From the NCBI GenBank assembly GCA_013349595.1, contig DUZI01000045.1:1-9862 (forward strand): 9,862 bases of DNA, in the 5' to 3' direction. A program made the translations under genes and the position numbers. Within the stretch, counting starts at the first letter, position 1, and every line of letters starts with the position of its first letter. Below the pieces are notes generated by a model. That model saw only the letters and a program-made list of their open reading frames with translations. It had not been told where the DNA came from and made no database searches. This DNA is from Nitrospirota bacterium (lineage in GTDB: Bacteria > Nitrospirota > Thermodesulfovibrionia > Thermodesulfovibrionales > Dissulfurispiraceae). This document shows, in pieces, positions 7,669 to 9,862 of this stretch.

Positions 7669-8518
7669 ATTTTTTCCTTATAGCTTCTTCAACTTCAAGA
7701 AAAGAGGGTTTGACCACTGCAGGAACAACCCTTCTTGCAAACTCTACAGCAATCTGTGGTGCTGCACCGCCAACGAAGGCAACAAGACCGACCTTAAATA
7801 CACTCATATATTCTTTATTTTCATTGGCAATGACTTCAAGATTTTTACCCATAGGACCGAAAAAACCATAACATAAAAGCACGCCCGTAAAGGTTCCAAC
7901 AAGGGCAGCACCAATATGTGCTCCAAGTATCTCTGGTGGTTCACTAATATATCCCATTGTAATAACAACACCCATAACACAGGCAACAATACCAAGACCA
8001 GGCAAACTGTCAGCCATGTTGCTCACACTCCTTGCTGGTATCATTGCCTCTTCGTGATGTGCCTCTAGTTCGTTGTCAAGTAGGGCTTCAAGTTCATGGG
8101 GTGAAATACTTGTGGTCATAACTGTTCTTAAGGTATCTGTAACGAGGGCAACTGCGTGATGATTTTTGAGAAAATTTCCATACTTTGAAAAAATAGGGCT
8201 TGCCTCAGGGTTGTCAACATCTGCCTCAATGGATACAAGTCCTTCCTTTCTAATCTTTGTAAAGATATCGCTAAGTAACATCAATGCTTCAAGATAATCA
8301 TTCTTACCATATGATTTGGCACTCAGCATACCTATCATACCTTTAATAATCAGACCTAATATCTTAGGTGGTGATGCGATTATAAGTCCGCCAATGGCAG
8401 AACCAACGATGATGACATATTCTGCAGGTTGCACCAAAACACTTAAATTTCCATGCGCCATTACATAGCCACCAAGCACACAGGCTATAACAACTACACA
8501 ACCGATTATTACAAACAT
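7667..8518 (-). CDS. motA: Flagellar motor stator protein MotA
   Basis: This 283-residue inner-membrane protein forms, with MotB, the ion-driven stator that turns the flagellar rotor. Four membrane helices are visible (about 1-18, 33-50, 172-192, 203-220), with a large cytoplasmic loop between the second and third. The residues known from E. coli MotA fall at the same positions: Arg90 and Glu98 (torque contacts with FliG) in KIRKEGLVSIEAD, Pro173 in SLPGLGIV and Pro222 in FFGPMGK. The C-terminal PQIAVEFARR...PSFLEVEE segment is also typical, which separates it from ExbB/TolQ. The ATG follows the PilZ stop by one base, with GAGG 7 nt upstream inside the PilZ gene. MotB, usually the next gene, is not present; a lipoprotein gene follows instead. 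The driving ion (H+ or Na+) cannot be decided here. Confidence 0.95.
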   Translation of the reverse strand: MFVIIGCVVVIACVLGGYVMAHGNLSVLVQPAEYVIIVGSAIGGLIIASPPKILGLIIKGMIGMLSAKSYGKNDYLEALMLLSDIFTKIRKEGLVSIEADVDNPEASPIFSKYGNFLKNHHAVALVTDTLRTVMTTSISPHELEALLDNELEAHHEEAMIPARSVSNMADSLPGLGIVACVMGVVITMGYISEPPEILGAHIGAALVGTFTGVLLCYGFFGPMGKNLEVIANENKEYMSVFKVGLVAFVGGAAPQIAVEFARRVVPAVVKPSFLEVEEAIRKK

Positions 8519-8519
8519 T

Positions 8520-9056
8520 TTACTTCCTCTTCTCCCTTAATAACTCTCTTTGTTTTTTAAAGACAAACTTGACTATCTCATCCCTTATGTCTTCTTCAAT
8601 GTTGATAAATTTTACAGCAGTAAACCAGCCACCCTCTTTTGATTCTGACAAGACTACCTCTCCATAAACATACATAGCCACAGGCGGAAAAATAGGCAGA
8701 AGCATTTTTAATTCTAAAACAGATTTTAGTGGAAAGTTACAGTTCCAATAAAAGCTCATACCTCCTCCACTAATATTAACTTTTTTATAAGGAAGGGTTG
8801 AAAATCCCTCTTTATGAAAGGTCAGCAACATGAGTATTGAATCAAGTTTATCATTTATCATCATAAGCCAATCAGCAAGAACCTTGTCATCATGCTCCCT
8901 GGGTGGAGTCCAATAGGTAATGTTTGTATCAGTGGCAATCTTTGATCTAACAGTCCTTGACTCTTCCGAATTGATTAACCTTATATCAAAGGGTATTTCT
9001 GCATCAACCCTTGAATAATCCCTCATACTTATATATTTATCTTGTTCAGTTCTCAT
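8520..9056 (-). CDS. PilZ-domain protein (probable c-di-GMP receptor) upstream of motA
   Basis: This is a 178-residue soluble protein. RDYSR (12-16) is the RxxxR arm of a PilZ c-di-GMP site, and NISGGG (94-99) is the second motif, NxSxxG, with Asn in place of the common Asp. The end, AVKFINIEEDIRDEIVKFVF then a basic helix QRELLREKRK, is a normal PilZ C-terminus. About 78 residues separate R16 from N94, longer than usual, with a predicted helical stretch DKVLADWLMMINDKLDSILM (57-76) between them. The start is uncertain: ATG 9056 lacks a Shine-Dalgarno, ATG 9026 would put RxxxR right at the N-terminus, and the open frame extends to 9140. I reject the longer form because it covers a very AT-rich promoter-like stretch and overlaps the nuclease gene. 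Its place one base before motA suggests control of the stator by c-di-GMP, as YcgR does; this is inference. Confidence 0.82.
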   Translation of the reverse strand: MRTEQDKYISMRDYSRVDAEIPFDIRLINSEESRTVRSKIATDTNITYWTPPREHDDKVLADWLMMINDKLDSILMLLTFHKEGFSTLPYKKVNISGGGMSFYWNCNFPLKSVLELKMLLPIFPPVAMYVYGEVVLSESKEGGWFTAVKFINIEEDIRDEIVKFVFKKQRELLREKRK

Positions 9057-9075
9057 AAAGGAAAAATGAAAAAAT

Positions 9076-9104
9076 ATTATACACAATCGTGTTTTTAAAA
9101 TAAA
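9076..9104 (-). promoter_or_regulatory. Candidate sigma-70-type promoter for the PilZ-motA-lipoprotein-alaS genes
   Basis: On the - strand a perfect TATAAT (9081-9076) has a weak TTTATT (9104-9099) 17 nt upstream. It lies in a very AT-rich gap between the nuclease stop and the PilZ start. A small inverted repeat ACAC-GATT-GTGT (9092-9081) touches the -10 element and could be an operator, but is too short to weigh much. Transcription would begin near 9069, giving a very short leader for ATG 9056 or about 43 nt for ATG 9026. Confidence 0.4.
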
Positions 9105-9112
9105 TTTCTTTT

Positions 9113-9640
9113 TTAATGTCTTGGATGACTTTGTCTCCATTGTTCGGGTGTAATGTTAAGACCTGATTTTCCCCATATGCCTTTTTTGCCTTGTTGAGCC
9201 TGTTTTTGAGCCTTTTTTAGTCTATTCACATATTTCACATTGGGTGGCAGTGTGTATAACACCGCATAGCCATTTGATAGCATCTTCTCATTAATCATGC
9301 TACCATCTTTTGCCCAAAAATAAGCAAGTAATCGGTTATATTGGTCTCTCTTATCTACATCAAATTCAACCCTTACAACCCAGTCATTTTCACTAAGTAA
9401 TTTTTTTAGATATTTTTTGGATAATCTGCCCCATGGTTCTTGCTTTAGCTCTGGTGCATCAATGCCAATTAGCCTAACCCTTTCATTCTTAAAAGGGATA
9501 CCAATAAAAGAGCTAATCCTTATACTTACTGTATCACCATCATGGACTTCTGTAACCCTAAATTTATCAGAGGCGTAAGAAGGTGAACACAGCACAATTA
9601 TGAGGAAGATTTTTGAAAAAACAAAAATTTTCATAACCAT
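9113..9640 (-). CDS. Secreted thermonuclease (staphylococcal nuclease family)
   Basis: This 175-residue protein has an N-terminal signal peptide (hydrophobic core IFLIIVL, probable cleavage after SYA, residue 23) and one staphylococcal-nuclease domain. It should hydrolyse DNA and RNA in the periplasm or outside the cell, using calcium. The catalytic set is intact when aligned with S. aureus nuclease: D36 of HDGDT (D21), R56 of RVRLIGIDAPE (R35), D61 (D40), E64 (E43) and R103 of DQYNRLLAYFW (R87). The C-terminal half also fits, with KAQKQAQQGKKGIWG matching the last family helix. ATG 9640 and ATG 9634 are both possible starts; neither has a good Shine-Dalgarno. C18 in the signal is not a good lipobox because Leu precedes it. 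The gene lies 13 nt after the upstream partial gene, so coupling is likely. Confidence 0.92.
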   Translation of the reverse strand: MVMKIFVFSKIFLIIVLCSPSYASDKFRVTEVHDGDTVSIRISSFIGIPFKNERVRLIGIDAPELKQEPWGRLSKKYLKKLLSENDWVVRVEFDVDKRDQYNRLLAYFWAKDGSMINEKMLSNGYAVLYTLPPNVKYVNRLKKAQKQAQQGKKGIWGKSGLNITPEQWRQSHPRH

Positions 9641-9653
9641 CTATGATAACAAT

Positions 9654-9862
9654 TCATAATCTTTTTAGAGAATTATTTAGTGAAAAGCCCTTTAAAGAAA
9701 AATTCCTCATGCCTTTGTATTGCACCAAAACCTTATGGGTGTTTCCAAATCCTTCAGGTAAAAAGAGCCCCTTAATTTTAGTCAATTCAAAGGCATCTGG
9801 ATTATTGCCATATAAATCAACGATTACCTTATCAATCCCCATAGCTATTATGTAACTACCTT
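9654..9862 (-). CDS. C-terminal fragment of an unrecognised protein (5' end outside window)
   Basis: An open frame enters from the right edge on the - strand and stops at TGA 9656-9654, giving 69 residues. It has alternating short beta-like stretches (GIDKVIVDLYG, THKVLVQY) and ends SLKGFSLNNSLKRL. I do not recognise the family. It is called coding because its composition is protein-like, it is open to the edge, and it sits 13 nt before the nuclease gene on the same strand. The opposite strand also has an open frame here (9643-9855), but its translation looks like a shadow. The internal ATG at 9842 need not be the real start, since the frame continues upstream. Confidence 0.6.
   Translation of the reverse strand, partial: GSYIIAMGIDKVIVDLYGNNPDAFELTKIKGLFLPEGFGNTHKVLVQYKGMRNFSLKGFSLNNSLKRL

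Noticed and set aside
7667..8518. ExbB/TolQ rather than MotA
   Set aside because: Arg90, Glu98, Pro173 and Pro222 and the IAVEFARR...PSFLEVEE tail match MotA at E. coli numbering.
9057..9140. 28-residue extension of the PilZ protein to ATG 9140
   Set aside because: It overlaps the nuclease gene, lacks a Shine-Dalgarno and translates a promoter-like AT-rich stretch into Lys/Phe-rich sequence unlike PilZ N-termini.
9580..9640. Nuclease as a lipoprotein via C18
   Set aside because: The residue before the cysteine is Leu, not Gly/Ala/Ser, while SYA-SD downstream is a good signal peptidase I site.
9643..9855. Open frame on + at the right edge
   Set aside because: The - strand frame over the same bases is open past the window edge, looks more protein-like and matches the direction of the neighbouring genes.
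1..9862. CRISPR arrays, tRNA/rRNA genes, insertion sequences, phage or attachment sites
   Set aside because: No regularly spaced repeats, clover-leaf sequences, transposase motifs or terminal inverted repeats were seen; nearly all bases are in well-identified genes.

Overview
The window looks like ordinary chromosomal DNA from an AT-rich, Gram-negative (diderm), flagellated bacterium. The diderm call rests on a periplasmic efflux adaptor, a lipoprotein with a lipobox and a Sec-exported nuclease. The flagellar call rests on a MotA stator protein. The alanyl-tRNA synthetase carries a Cys-rich insert of a type I associate with Desulfobacterota/Nitrospirota-like lineages. That placement is a guess from family memory, not a measured result. 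No insertion sequence, phage gene, CRISPR array, tRNA or rRNA was seen.

Left block, + strand (1-4399). The 3' end of a 4-oxalocrotonate-tautomerase-like gene is followed by a tight four-gene efflux cassette. It encodes a membrane-anchored HlyD/MacA-type adaptor, a MacB/LolD-type ATPase, and two FtsX/MacB-type permeases. The junctions are stop-to-start with no gap (1399/1400), a 26-nt overlap (2076-2101) and a 4-nt TTGA overlap (3230-3233). This indicates one translationally coupled operon. The parts fit an inner-membrane ABC machine working with a periplasmic adaptor and an outer-membrane TolC-like channel that is not encoded here. The substrate cannot be told from sequence.

Right block, - strand (9862 down to 4396). 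Read in the direction of transcription it contains: the C-terminal end of an unrecognised protein; a secreted staphylococcal-nuclease-family enzyme; a PilZ (c-di-GMP-binding type) protein; MotA; a lipoprotein made of two tandem BamE/SmpA-like repeats; and alanyl-tRNA synthetase. PilZ/MotA and lipoprotein/AlaRS are each separated by one base in the same TAA-A-ATG arrangement. The MotA stop codon lies inside the Shine-Dalgarno sequence of the lipoprotein gene. A TATAAT-containing promoter candidate sits upstream of the PilZ gene, so PilZ-MotA-lipoprotein-AlaRS may have its own transcript. MotB is absent from this window.

The two blocks converge. The last permease and alaS end on overlapping stop codons at 4396-4399, with no space for a conventional terminator. 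The coding density is so high that no gene-free stretch exceeds about 60 bases. I found no clear new system. The most interesting items are the duplicated lipoprotein with one matching Cys per repeat, the PilZ-MotA pairing without MotB, and the unusual insertion in the PilZ protein.
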